In this document: one piece after another, positions 8,445 to 16,815 of the stretch
Position numbering within the stretch: position 1 is the first letter of the stretch
How the letters are laid out: every line of letters begins with the position of its first letter
Assembly (NCBI RefSeq): GCF_002006355.2
Contig: NZ_CP096980.1
Coordinates: 372,001 to 436,000 of the forward strand
Source of the DNA: Clostridium felsineum DSM 794
Lineage (GTDB): Bacteria > Bacillota > Clostridia > Clostridiales > Clostridiaceae
Length of the DNA: 64,000 nt
Direction: 5' to 3'
Notes under the pieces: model-generated
Told to the model about the DNA's origin: nothing
Seen by the model: the letters and a program-made list of their open reading frames with translations, nothing else
The model's database searches: none
Program-made: the position numbers and the translations under genes

Positions 8445-8834
8445 AACAAGGTATATACAAAATTAAGAAAAGCATATATTGTGAAGTCAATTCCAGGAGT
8501 TAATGGAGGATATGGGTTGGCACGTAATCCAGAAGACATATCATTTTGGGATATAGTTGAAGCAGTAGAAGGGAGTTCTCCATTATTTCAATGTGCGGAA
8601 ATTAGACAAAACGAGATATTGTTAGATAAGGATAACTTACCGGATACACATACAAAGTGTCCCTGCTTAATAAAGGTAGTTATGTTGGAAGCAGAGGAAC
8701 AGATGAGACAATATTTAAGGACTAAGACTTTAGCGTGGCTGCACGAACAAGTAAAGAAAAAGCTTCCTGATGAACATAGTAAAGCGACAATTGAGTGGTT
8801 TAAGAATGTTAAGTCAAGGAAATCAGGGAGTTAG
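8445..8834 (+). pseudogene. 5'-truncated Rrf2-family regulator
   Basis: The frame matches Rrf2 regulators from the end of the wing onward (AYIVKSIPGVNGGYGLA, then ISFWDIVEAVEG). It includes three cysteines in CAEI…CPC positions that resemble the Fe-S or thiol-sensing ligands of the family. The first about 45 residues, containing the recognition helix, are missing. Upstream there is a stop at 8442-8444 and then the TetR promoter. A GTG at 8481 has no ribosome binding site. It probably lost its 5' end by recombination and cannot bind DNA normally. Confidence 0.65.
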
Positions 8835-8930
8835 AAAAGTATATTTTGGTATGATAAACCGCACCCAAAATATTTCTAAATTAATTTTTCCTAGTACGGT
8901 AAGCTAGATATCAAAAGGAGAAAACAAAAT

Positions 8931-9467
8931 ATGAATATTGGTTATGTAGCGGTTGAAACATTTATTCCATGGAAAAAGTATAAGCAGTGGAGCAGACTTT
9001 TTCAAGTGAAAGAGATTATTTCGCTTGATTGTGCCTTATGCCCAAGTATTGTTAAGGATAGAGATATTGAGAGTAAATACAGATGTTTCCCAAAATACGG
9101 ATTTTATTATGATATTCTAAATAATTTAAATGTACTCTTAAAGAATGTTGATAATAGAGAAGAAAAACAGATACTTGCAGTTGTAAGAAAACCTAAATAT
9201 GATTGTAGTAATGTTTTATTGGATAAACGTTTTAAGTTTTATGGATACGACCTTATTGAGGATTCTACTAGAATAAGTGCTCTCACTAACTGTGGAAGAT
9301 TTGATAAAGCTTTTAGTTCAAATGATATTTCTGAATTTGGTCTAATTAAGGAATATAAAAAAGCTAAAGAAATTCAATCATTACTTTTAGAAAATTATCC
9401 TGATGAGGAACATGTAGATTGTGTTTTGTGGGGTATATGGAGAATGGAAGATAATAGTCGTAGATAA
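8931..9467 (+). CDS. Conserved-looking protein of unknown function
   Basis: I do not recognise this 178-residue protein. It has no signal peptide or membrane segment. Its N-terminal half contains Cys-x-x-Cys (DCALCPS), and it carries several further cysteines and many aromatic residues (IPWKKYKQW, KYGFYYDIL, VLWGIWRM). The start ATG has a good ribosome binding site (AAAGGAG). Codon use fits the neighbours. It stands alone between a broken Rrf2 gene and the large surface-protein gene, so context gives no clue. Confidence 0.65.
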   Translation: MNIGYVAVETFIPWKKYKQWSRLFQVKEIISLDCALCPSIVKDRDIESKYRCFPKYGFYYDILNNLNVLLKNVDNREEKQILAVVRKPKYDCSNVLLDKRFKFYGYDLIEDSTRISALTNCGRFDKAFSSNDISEFGLIKEYKKAKEIQSLLLENYPDEEHVDCVLWGIWRMEDNSRR

Positions 9468-9532
9468 TTGCATTAACCTTATATGTATTTCATCGATAAC
9501 TAAGATGATATATAAAATAAGGAGGAGTGCGT

Positions 9533-12106
9533 GTGAAATTCAACCAACTAATGAAAAAAGTAATGAATAACGCAAAAAATATGAAAACAAGCACAGTATC
9601 ATTAGTGCTTATCTTTACAATTTTATTTTTGAACATCAATTTTGTAAAGGTATCAGCAATAACTATTACAGGCACAGATGTAAATGGTTTCTCATGGCAA
9701 TCTGATGATGGAGTTACATATTCAATAACAGGTTATAATGGGAATAATACCAATATTACTATACCAGGTTCTATAGATGGGCATACAGTCACCAGTATTT
9801 CAAGTAATGCTTTTAATGGGAATAATGATATTAAGTATAAATCATTAACCAGTGTAACAATTCCGAATACTGTTACTAGCATAGGAAGTTTTGCATTTTA
9901 TTACTGCTCATCTTTAGTAAGTATATCAATACCAAATAGTGTAACGACTATAGGAGATAGTGCATTTGCATATTGTATTTCTCTTCCTAATATAACACTT
10001 CCGACTAATCTTAGTAGCATAGGAAATTCTACTTTTCAGGATTGCAAAGCCTTTACAGGAATAACAATTCCAAGTAGTGTTACAAGTATAGGACATCATG
10101 CTTTTTTAGAATGTTTAAACCTTACCAGTGTAACAATTCCTAATAGTGTAGCAACTATTGGAGATAGCGCTTTTCAAGACTGTAAGGTACTTAATAATGT
10201 GGTAATGCCTGATAGTGTAATAAGTGTAGGAGATTATTTGTTTTATGATTGTTGGGCTTTAACAAATGTAAGGTTATCAAGTAATATCACAAGAATTAGC
10301 AACTTTATGTTTTATAGATGTTGGAACCTTGCAGGTATAACACTTCCAAATGGTATTACAAGCATTGGACAAAGTGCTTTTGAAGAGTGTGAAGTTCTTT
10401 CAAGCATAACAATTCCAAGCAGTGTTATAACAATTAAAGGTCGTGCTTTTCTTGCGTGCAAGGTTCTGTCAAACATAACAATTCCCAATAGTGTTAGAAC
10501 TATAGAATTTAATGCCTTTGCCCACTGTTATGCTTTTACAAATATAATAATTCCAAGTAGTGTAACTAGTATTGGTGATTATGCATTTTATTATTGTACA
10601 TCTTTAGCAGAAGTAACCATACCTCAAAGTGTAACTAGTATTGGTTTTTTGACCTTCAATAGTTGTGACCCAAATTTTAAGATAAAGGGTTTTATGGGTT
10701 CTTACGCTCAGGTTTATGCAAGCAGTAACTCCCTATCATTTGAAGAATTATCAATACCAAGTTATACAGTAACATTTAACAGTGAAGGTGGAAGCGTCAT
10801 ACAAAGTGTACAGGCAAATGATAATAGTTTAATATCAGCACCAGCAGTACCAATAAAGGCAGGATATACATTTGGAGGTTGGTATAAGGATGAAGGATTT
10901 ACAAATGTATGGAACTTTGCAACGGATAAGGTTACTACAGCTACAACACTGTATGCAAAATGGACAGCAATTCCACCCGAAGAGATTTATACAGTGACAT
11001 TTAATAGTGATGGTGGAAGTGTTATAGAAAGCGTACAGGCAAATGATAATAGTTTAATACCAGCACCAGCAGCACCGACCAAGACAGGATATACATTTGG
11101 AGGATGGTATAAGGATGAAGGATTTACAAATGTATGGAACTTTGCAACGGATAAGGTTACTACAGCTACAATACTGTACGCAAAATGGACAGAAATTCCA
11201 AAGGTAACCTACCAAAGTCACATACAAAGTATTGGTTGGCAAAACTGGTTTAGCAATGGAGAGATTTCAGGAACAAGTGGACAATCATTTCGACTAGAAG
11301 CAATGAAAATAAAGCTGGAGAACGTCGATGGAGGAATTGAATATCGCACGCATGTACAGAATATAGGTTGGATGAATTGGGTTAAAGATGGAGAACTAAG
11401 TGGCACAGAAGGTAAGTCATATCGCCTTGAAGCTATTGCTATTAGGCTTACTGGAGCGGCAGCAAATACGTATGATATATATTACAGAGTTCATGCACAG
11501 AATATAGGTTGGATGGATTGGGCTAAAAATGGAGAATCAGCAGGTACATCAGGATATGGTTATAGATTAGAAGCTATACAAATTATGCTTGTACCTAAAG
11601 GAGAGACAGCTCCTGGACAAGTTAGTACTCCCTTCGTTGATAAAAATGCACCACATCCAAATGTCATTTACCAAAGTCATGTACAAAATGTAGGTTGGCA
11701 AAACTGGTCAAGCAATGGAGAGGTTTCAGGAACAAGTGGAAAAGCATTTCGACTAGAAGCAATGAAGATAAAACTAGAAAATATTGATGGTGGAGTTGAA
11801 TATCGCACACATGTACAAAATATAGGTTGGATGAATTGGGTTAAAGATGGAGAACTAAGTGGTACTGAGGGTAAGTCATATCGCCTTGAAGCAATTGATA
11901 TTAGACTTACTGGGGTAGCAGCTGATATGTATGACATGTATTACAGAGTTCATGCACAGAATATAGGCTGGATGGATTGGGCTAAAAATGGAGAATCAGC
12001 AGGTACGTCAGGATACGGTTATAGATTGGAAGCTATACAAATTATGATTATACCTAAGGGGGGAGCGGCACCTGGGCCTACTACAAAGTGTTTTGTTCAG
12101 AAGTAA
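9533..12106 (+). CDS. Secreted surface protein: BspA LRR, InlB repeats, six ChW repeats
   Basis: An 857-residue exported protein. The signal peptide has a lysine-rich start and a hydrophobic core (SLVLIFTILFLNINF), and ends near VSA. Residues about 55-405 are BspA/TpLRR-type leucine-rich repeats of about 23 residues (pattern TSIGxxAFxxCxxLxxITIP). Residues about 410-555 are two near-identical InlB B-type repeats (VTFNSxGGS…GGWYKDEGFT…LYAKWT). Residues about 560-855 are six ChW repeats (NIGWxxWxxxGExxGTxGxxxRLEAI). LRR and ChW domains suggest binding of host or substrate polymers while attached to the cell wall. There is no LPXTG motif. The start is GTG 9533, 7 bases after GGAGG. Confidence 0.92.
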   Translation: MKFNQLMKKVMNNAKNMKTSTVSLVLIFTILFLNINFVKVSAITITGTDVNGFSWQSDDGVTYSITGYNGNNTNITIPGSIDGHTVTSISSNAFNGNNDIKYKSLTSVTIPNTVTSIGSFAFYYCSSLVSISIPNSVTTIGDSAFAYCISLPNITLPTNLSSIGNSTFQDCKAFTGITIPSSVTSIGHHAFLECLNLTSVTIPNSVATIGDSAFQDCKVLNNVVMPDSVISVGDYLFYDCWALTNVRLSSNITRISNFMFYRCWNLAGITLPNGITSIGQSAFEECEVLSSITIPSSVITIKGRAFLACKVLSNITIPNSVRTIEFNAFAHCYAFTNIIIPSSVTSIGDYAFYYCTSLAEVTIPQSVTSIGFLTFNSCDPNFKIKGFMGSYAQVYASSNSLSFEELSIPSYTVTFNSEGGSVIQSVQANDNSLISAPAVPIKAGYTFGGWYKDEGFTNVWNFATDKVTTATTLYAKWTAIPPEEIYTVTFNSDGGSVIESVQANDNSLIPAPAAPTKTGYTFGGWYKDEGFTNVWNFATDKVTTATILYAKWTEIPKVTYQSHIQSIGWQNWFSNGEISGTSGQSFRLEAMKIKLENVDGGIEYRTHVQNIGWMNWVKDGELSGTEGKSYRLEAIAIRLTGAAANTYDIYYRVHAQNIGWMDWAKNGESAGTSGYGYRLEAIQIMLVPKGETAPGQVSTPFVDKNAPHPNVIYQSHVQNVGWQNWSSNGEVSGTSGKAFRLEAMKIKLENIDGGVEYRTHVQNIGWMNWVKDGELSGTEGKSYRLEAIDIRLTGVAADMYDMYYRVHAQNIGWMDWAKNGESAGTSGYGYRLEAIQIMIIPKGGAAPGPTTKCFVQK
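10763..11194 (+). repeat. Two InlB B-type repeats, near-identical DNA
   Basis: Two tandem copies (about 10763-10970 and 10988-11194) encode the YTVTFNS…AKWT modules. Their DNA is almost identical, which indicates recent duplication or gene conversion. Confidence 0.85.
11210..12051 (+). repeat. Tandem duplication of a three-ChW block
   Basis: Block 1 (11210-11592) and block 2 (11669-12051) each encode three ChW repeats in the same order. The blocks are highly similar in DNA with a 459-bp period, so the six repeats arose by duplicating a trio. Confidence 0.85.
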
Positions 12107-12239
12107 ATTAAAAATATCATAATATTAATAAGTTATAATATAAATAGTAATCCTTTAGGCAAGACAAAATATAACATAAAAAGTCGGGAACAACCATTTG
12201 AAAAGATATAAGATATATGTACAGACAGGGGTGATTATT

Positions 12240-13097
12240 ATGGAGTGGATTGAAGGAATCGGTGAGGCTATCAATTACATTGAGGACAATATTACTGAAG
12301 AAATACCAATAAAAGATATTGCTAAAAAGGTACTTATGTCTCCCTTCTATTTCCAAAAAGGGTTTGCAATGCTTTGTGGTTTTACAGTTGGAGAATACAT
12401 CAGACAGCGAAGACTTACTCTTGCAGGCAGGGAAATTGTTTCTACTGATAAAAAAATTATTGATATTGCACTTAAATATGGATATTCCTCACCAGATAGT
12501 TTCACGAAAGCCTTTACTCGATTTCATGGTGTAACACCTAACGCTGTCCGAAAAGATGGAGCAATGATTAAATCATTTGCTCCTCTGAAAATTAAATTTT
12601 CATTGGAAGGTGGTTATATTATGGATTACAAAATTGTTGAAAAAGATTCGTTTACTATTATAGGTGTATCAAAGGTGTTTAAATATGATAATGCAACCAA
12701 AGAAATTCCACAGTTTTGGAAAGAACATTATGAAACAGGAAAAGGAAAAGTTGTATGTGGAATGTACGGAGTAAACATAGACGAGAGCATGAGTTTAGAT
12801 GAATTTGAATATTTGATTGCAGACAATTACAATCCGACTATAGACATACCTAAGGGGTTTGTTACAAAGATTATTCCTAAATATACATGGGCTGTTTTTG
12901 CTTCTAAGGGACCGATGCCAAAATCCTTGCAAGATGTAAGTAAAAAAATATTCTCGGAATGGTTGCCTAATTGCAAAGATTATGAAATTGCAGCAGGTTA
13001 TAATATTGAAATGTATACTGATCCGGCTAATTATTCCAAAGGTAGTGAAGATGAAAGCTACTACAGCGAAATGTGGATTCCTGTTAAGAAAAAATAA
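12240..13097 (+). CDS. AraC-family regulator with GyrI-like effector domain
   Basis: A 285-residue regulator. The N-terminal double HTH of the AraC/XylS type contains IPIKDIAKKVLMSPFYFQKG and IDIALKYGYSSPDSFTKAF, with the terminal FHGVTPNAVRK. A C-terminal GyrI-like ligand domain begins around residue 120 (MDYKIVEKDSFTIIGVSKVF) and ends ESYYSEMWIPVKK. This Rob/BltR-like order usually senses toxic amphipathic compounds. The ATG at 12240 follows AGGGGTG. It is monocistronic, ending at a strong hairpin. Confidence 0.9.
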   Translation: MEWIEGIGEAINYIEDNITEEIPIKDIAKKVLMSPFYFQKGFAMLCGFTVGEYIRQRRLTLAGREIVSTDKKIIDIALKYGYSSPDSFTKAFTRFHGVTPNAVRKDGAMIKSFAPLKIKFSLEGGYIMDYKIVEKDSFTIIGVSKVFKYDNATKEIPQFWKEHYETGKGKVVCGMYGVNIDESMSLDEFEYLIADNYNPTIDIPKGFVTKIIPKYTWAVFASKGPMPKSLQDVSKKIFSEWLPNCKDYEIAAGYNIEMYTDPANYSKGSEDESYYSEMWIPVKKK

Positions 13098-13107
13098 TTA
13101 TTTATAG

Positions 13108-13170
13108 AAAAAAGGCATAGTTTAGAGTTTATAGATTCAAATCTATAGATTTATAAACTATGCTTTTTTA
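13108..13170 (+). terminator. Intrinsic terminator
   Basis: AAAAAAGGCATAGTTTA pairs with TAAACTATGCTTTTTT, with an inner ATAGATT/AATCTAT stem, followed by T residues. Confidence 0.8.
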
Positions 13171-13249
13171 TTTATACTTTTTAAGAAGCACAGAATTAAT
13201 GATACAATAAGTTTTGAGGTTAAACTAAACAGGTTTGGAAGGAGAATAT

Positions 13250-13753
13250 ATGTATACAGCAGACTATTTTATAAAAAATTTAGACATGATAGCACATCCT
13301 GAAGGTGGGTTTTACAAAGAAGTTTATGTTTCAGAGGAAAATATAACAGCAAGAGATTTAAAATCTGATTTTGAAGGTTCGAGAATACTTTGGACAAGTA
13401 TACATTTCTTACTTCAAGATGGAGAGGTATCTAACTTTCATAGGTTAAAATCTGATGAAATGTGGTATTATCATTCAGGATCACCGTTAACTATCTACAT
13501 GATTAGTCCAGAAGGAATGCTTATAACTGAGCAGCTTGGACTTAATATTGCACAAGGGGAAAAACCTCAAGTGTTAGTTCCTAAAAATTATATATTTGGA
13601 TCAGCTATGAATAATAAGGGATATGCTTTAGTTGGCTGCATGGTTTCACCAGGATTTGAATTTAGAGATTTTGAGCTATTTAAAAGAAGAGAGTTGCTAG
13701 AAAAATATCCTCAATATAAGGAAACAATTTTTAAATTGACTCAAGATAATTAA
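13250..13753 (+). CDS. Cupin, DUF985 family
   Basis: A 167-residue single-domain cupin of the DUF985 (Cupin_5) family. It shows the characteristic start (LDMIAHPEGGFYKEVY), the metal-binding strand FHRLKSDEMWYYHSGSPL, and VLVPKNYIFGSA followed by LVGCMVSPGFEFRDFEL near the end. Members are thought to be sugar- or small-molecule-binding or isomerase-like proteins of unproven function. The ATG at 13250 follows GGAAGGAG. An upstream in-frame TTG overlaps that site. It is flanked by two terminators, so it is a single-gene unit. Confidence 0.88.
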   Translation: MYTADYFIKNLDMIAHPEGGFYKEVYVSEENITARDLKSDFEGSRILWTSIHFLLQDGEVSNFHRLKSDEMWYYHSGSPLTIYMISPEGMLITEQLGLNIAQGEKPQVLVPKNYIFGSAMNNKGYALVGCMVSPGFEFRDFELFKRRELLEKYPQYKETIFKLTQDN

Positions 13754-13800
13754 TATAAAAATTAGATATAAGGTAAGGGGTAAATAAGTTTTTAAAAATA

Positions 13801-13850
13801 CCAATAAACACTATTATTAATGATGTAATGATAGTGTTTATTGGTGTTTT
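13801..13850 (+). terminator. Intrinsic terminator
   Basis: The 14-bp arms CCAATAAACACTAT and ATAGTGTTTATTGG are followed by TGTTTTAATT. Confidence 0.75.
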
Positions 13851-13886
13851 AATTATATTGACTAATAATACAATAGATATAAACTG

Positions 13887-13945
13887 TTGACATTTATATC
13901 ATTCATTGATATATTATATTTAATGATATATCAATAAATGATATA
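13887..13945 (+). promoter_or_regulatory. Promoter embedded in a PadR-type operator
   Basis: TTGACA (13887-13892), a 17-base spacer and TATATT (13910-13915). The arm TATATCATTCATTGATATAT (13895-13914) and its near-perfect inverse (13926-13945, one mismatch) cover the spacer, the -10 and the start region. This is a classic layout for autorepression by the PadR gene that follows. Confidence 0.75.
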
Positions 13946-13965
13946 AAAATGTGAGGGAGAATTTT

Positions 13966-14307
13966 ATGCCAAGAAAAGACTCGATTGATATTGGAGAATT
14001 AACGGATTCTGCTTTTTATATTTTATCAAGTGTTATTGAGAAAAAGCATGGATATTTAATTATGAAAACCATTGAGAAGTTTACTAATAACGAAGTTACT
14101 ATTGGTCCTGCATCTCTTTATACAACACTTAAAAAGCTGTTAGCAGCAAATTTAGTAGAGTTGAATTGTAGTGAAGATGAAAATAAAAAAGTATATAAAA
14201 TAACAAGTAAAGGTAGAGATATGCTTGAGAAAGAGATTGAGCGTAAAAAACAGATGATTAAATTTGCGGAGAACTTTTTAAATTATGAGGAGGAGGGAAA
14301 TTTATGA
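13966..14307 (+). CDS. PadR-family transcriptional regulator
   Basis: A 113-residue short PadR protein. The winged HTH contains AFYILSSVIEKKHGYLIMKT and IGPASLYTTLKKLLAANLVE, with a short C-terminal dimerisation helix, as in the LmrR-like subfamily. The start is the ATG at 13966, after GTGAGGGAG. Its stop overlaps the start of the DUF2812 gene by 4 bases (ATGA), so the two are translationally coupled. A promoter buried in a 20-bp inverted repeat lies directly upstream. Confidence 0.92.
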   Translation: MPRKDSIDIGELTDSAFYILSSVIEKKHGYLIMKTIEKFTNNEVTIGPASLYTTLKKLLAANLVELNCSEDENKKVYKITSKGRDMLEKEIERKKQMIKFAENFLNYEEEGNL

Positions 14308-15026
14308 AAAATAAATATGTAGCAATCAGTGGCTTTTCATTTAGTGAAGAAGAGGATATGGCAAAATTATCAAACTATGCAAAAAGTGGTTGGATACTAG
14401 AAGATATAGTGGGAGTATTTTTCTATAAATTGAGAAAAGATAAGCCTCAAGATATAATATATAGCTTAGATTATCAATCAGATGTAGATGATGAATACTT
14501 TAATATATTTAAAGAGGCAGGATGGCAACTTGTTATATCTGTTGATAAGGGAACGCATATTTTTGTTGCACAAGCCGGAACTAAGCCTATTTATAGCGAT
14601 AGAAAATCGGAAATAGATAAATATATAAATATAAGAAATCAAACAAAAAAAGGAACAATATATTCATTAATAATAGGAATCATATTATTAAGCTTATTAG
14701 CTTTGTCGGTAATATTTATAAAACCTATATTTTTAATTATTTTAGCATTATTAATAATTGATATAATTATTTTTGTTTTTAGTTATATGCCTTATTTGGC
14801 ATATAATAGTAGAATCAAGCAAATGCAGAGAAATGGAATGTGTAAAAGTGGAGAGATAGATAATAAAATTTCCTATAAAGTAGATGCTTTTATAGGAAGT
14901 ATATTTTTAGCGGATGGTATATTTTTTTTAATGAAGAAAAATTACTTTTCAATATTTTTTATAATTTTAGCAGTGTTCAATATTATTTTAAGTATAGTTC
15001 ATTATAAAAAGTATAGAAAATATTAG
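14304..15026 (+). CDS. DUF2812 membrane protein
   Basis: A 240-residue protein. The N-terminal cytosolic DUF2812 domain (residues about 1-95) has the typical KLSNYAKSGWILEDIVGVFF and FNIFKEAGWQLVI. Four predicted membrane helices follow (about 115-135, 138-160, 192-208 and 213-230). DUF2812 proteins regularly follow small PadR genes in Firmicutes. Their function is unknown, and membrane stress or antimicrobial response is a common guess. It is coupled to the PadR gene by an ATGA overlap, so it is the target of that repressor. Confidence 0.88.
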   Translation: MKNKYVAISGFSFSEEEDMAKLSNYAKSGWILEDIVGVFFYKLRKDKPQDIIYSLDYQSDVDDEYFNIFKEAGWQLVISVDKGTHIFVAQAGTKPIYSDRKSEIDKYINIRNQTKKGTIYSLIIGIILLSLLALSVIFIKPIFLIILALLIIDIIIFVFSYMPYLAYNSRIKQMQRNGMCKSGEIDNKISYKVDAFIGSIFLADGIFFLMKKNYFSIFFIILAVFNIILSIVHYKKYRKY

Positions 15027-15075
15027 TAGTAAAGGTTATGAGTTTACTCTTACTATATATTTTTTTGTATGTAAT

Positions 15076-15105
15076 CCACAATTTGTATTATAATATAAAT
15101 TGTGG
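15076..15105 (+). promoter_or_regulatory. Inverted repeat around a -10 box
   Basis: CCACAATTT and AAATTGTGG flank a 12-base centre containing TATAAT (15089-15094), just ahead of the amidase gene. This is a possible operator. The cognate regulator is unknown. Confidence 0.4.
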
Positions 15106-15140
15106 TATTTGCATTTGAAATAAATTTGGAGGAATAAAAA

Positions 15141-15965
15141 ATGTGTACAAGTGCTGTGGTATATAAGGATAGACCTATATATTTAATGAATTTTGATTTT
15201 TTTGAAGTAGAATCAAGAATTAGGATTGAAGATAAAGGAGATATTCCTGTATTCTTTTTTGAGATAAACCAAGGAGGACAATTTCTTGAAACGGCTGGAA
15301 TGAATACAAATGGGTTCTTCGGCAACTTTCAAGGGAATTTATCTGATAGTCATAAGAATATAGTACCAGATAAAAACTGTATAACAATTGATAAGCTTTA
15401 TAGAGAGTTTTTGAATTCAGATAAATCTATTGAGGAGTTGCTTAATGTAATTGAGAAGAAAACAGTAGTGTATCCACCTATTCCGCCAGAATACAATAAA
15501 ATGCATAATATGTTTGCAGACGAATTGGGTAATGCTATTATTTTAGAAACTTCTAATGGAAAAAATGATGTGACTAAGATAAAAGAAAATTTTTTAGTTA
15601 TGACAAATTTTCCGGTAGGTCAATTTAAAAATATTGATTATAAAAAAGTTTCTGGAGTTGGAAGTGATCGATACATAAAAGCGTATGAACATATATTAAG
15701 TATAGGTAATGATTTTAGTATGGATAATGCTTTCGATATATTAAAAAGTACGGCTCAAAAAGAAAAGGATTTTGAAACTATAATATCTATGGTGTTTGTT
15801 CCAAGTGAATTAAAGGTTTATGTTTCGATAAAAAGGCAGTTTGAAAAGATATGGATGGTAGACATAAGAAGAAAATGTGTGGAAACCTTTCGAGGCTTTG
15901 AAAGTAAACATATAATAAGTATTAATAAAGCTGGTGTAAGTATAGAAAGTTTAGATAGTATATAA
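15141..15965 (+). CDS. Ntn-hydrolase of the choloylglycine hydrolase/C45 type
   Basis: A 274-residue linear-amide hydrolase. The sequence begins MCTSAVVYKD, so removal of Met exposes Cys2, the catalytic nucleophile of choloylglycine hydrolases and penicillin V acylases. The following strands (PIYLMNFDF, ETAGMNTNGFFGNFQGN) and the later MTNFPVG and SGVGSDRYIKAYEHI fit the family. There is no signal peptide, so it is cytosolic. It is shorter than typical bile salt hydrolases (about 320 residues), so I would not claim bile salts as substrate. The start follows TGGAGGA. It stands alone with its own promoter. Confidence 0.8.
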   Translation: MCTSAVVYKDRPIYLMNFDFFEVESRIRIEDKGDIPVFFFEINQGGQFLETAGMNTNGFFGNFQGNLSDSHKNIVPDKNCITIDKLYREFLNSDKSIEELLNVIEKKTVVYPPIPPEYNKMHNMFADELGNAIILETSNGKNDVTKIKENFLVMTNFPVGQFKNIDYKKVSGVGSDRYIKAYEHILSIGNDFSMDNAFDILKSTAQKEKDFETIISMVFVPSELKVYVSIKRQFEKIWMVDIRRKCVETFRGFESKHIISINKAGVSIESLDSI

Positions 15966-16069
15966 TGTATTATTTAAGATACTCATATAAGGTTAAGTCA
16001 GTTTGGATAATTTAAAGATATCTTTATTGGCTTTTTTATTGTTCTTAAAAGATAGTAAAAGAAAAACAG

Positions 16070-16098
16070 TTGACAAAACAGACTGAATGGTCTAATAT
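16070..16098 (+). promoter_or_regulatory. TetR promoter with operator in the spacer
   Basis: TTGACA (16070-16075), 17 bases, TAATAT (16093-16098). AGACTGAATGGTCT (16080-16093) is an inverted repeat filling the spacer. A related GGTCT element precedes the next gene. Confidence 0.65.
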
Positions 16099-16133
16099 TA
16101 AGCTAAATAAATTAAAACAAAGGAGATTGCAAA

Positions 16134-16718
16134 ATGGCTAAGACAACTAAGGGAGAACAATCCAAAATAAAACTAATTGAAAGTGCTGCAAAATTATTTT
16201 TACAAAAAGGATATAACGGAACAGGTATCAATGATATTTTAATGGATACAGGTTTGCCTAAGGGGTCATTTTATTTTCACTTTGCTAGCAAAAAAGACTT
16301 AGCTATTAGTGTTTCAGAATACTTCGAAAAAAAGCTAATAGGATGGGCAATAAGGAATTCAAAAGATAAAAAGTGGGATGAATTCATAACAGATTTATTA
16401 AATATAATGATTAAGGGTGCAGAAAATGGAAAACATTACGGGTGTCCTTTTGCAGTTATGGGTTTAGAGATAGCTTTTTCCGATTCTGATATTTCAAAAT
16501 GTTATTATGAGGCTATGAAAAAAGTAATAGATTTATTTGCTTTGAATCTTGAATATTCTGGAATACCCAAAGATAAGGTATATGAATTAGCCAATAGTGC
16601 ATTTGCAATATACGAAGGATATTTAGTGTGTTACAGGATTGGTAAGGATATAAATGTTCTAAAGATGATGCAAAAAGATCTTATAAAAGTATATGAGGAT
16701 TTTAAAATAGATAAATAA
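16134..16718 (+). CDS. TetR/AcrR-family regulator (LmrA/YxaF-like)
   Basis: A 194-residue repressor. The HTH contains KLIESAAKLFLQKGYNGTGI and GLPKGSFYFHFASKKDLAIS, the sequence type of the LmrA/YxaF/AcrR subgroup. Its ligand domain contains the subgroup's conserved HYGCPFAVMGLEIAFSD segment. The start follows AAAGGAG. An inverted repeat in the promoter spacer upstream, and a related site before the following QueG-like gene, suggest that it represses both. In this family ligands are often flavonoids or electrophiles. Confidence 0.9.
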   Translation: MAKTTKGEQSKIKLIESAAKLFLQKGYNGTGINDILMDTGLPKGSFYFHFASKKDLAISVSEYFEKKLIGWAIRNSKDKKWDEFITDLLNIMIKGAENGKHYGCPFAVMGLEIAFSDSDISKCYYEAMKKVIDLFALNLEYSGIPKDKVYELANSAFAIYEGYLVCYRIGKDINVLKMMQKDLIKVYEDFKIDK

Positions 16719-16771
16719 TATTATGGCATAGTGTTGTCATATATTGAATAAGTAGCTTACAACTAAAATAA

Positions 16772-16797
16772 ACAAACCGGTCTATTCTACTTATAAT
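16772..16797 (+). promoter_or_regulatory. Second TetR-type operator at the QueG-like promoter
   Basis: AAACCGGTCTAT (16774-16785) shares GGTCT with the upstream TetR site and lies just before TATAAT (16792-16797). The -35 is weak. Confidence 0.5.
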
Positions 16798-16815
16798 TTT
16801 AGGAGGTTTATTAAT

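Noticed and set aside
11054..11937. Minus-strand open frames inside the ChW-repeat gene
   Set aside because: They repeat with the same period as the ChW repeats and lack ribosome binding sites, so they are antisense shadows.
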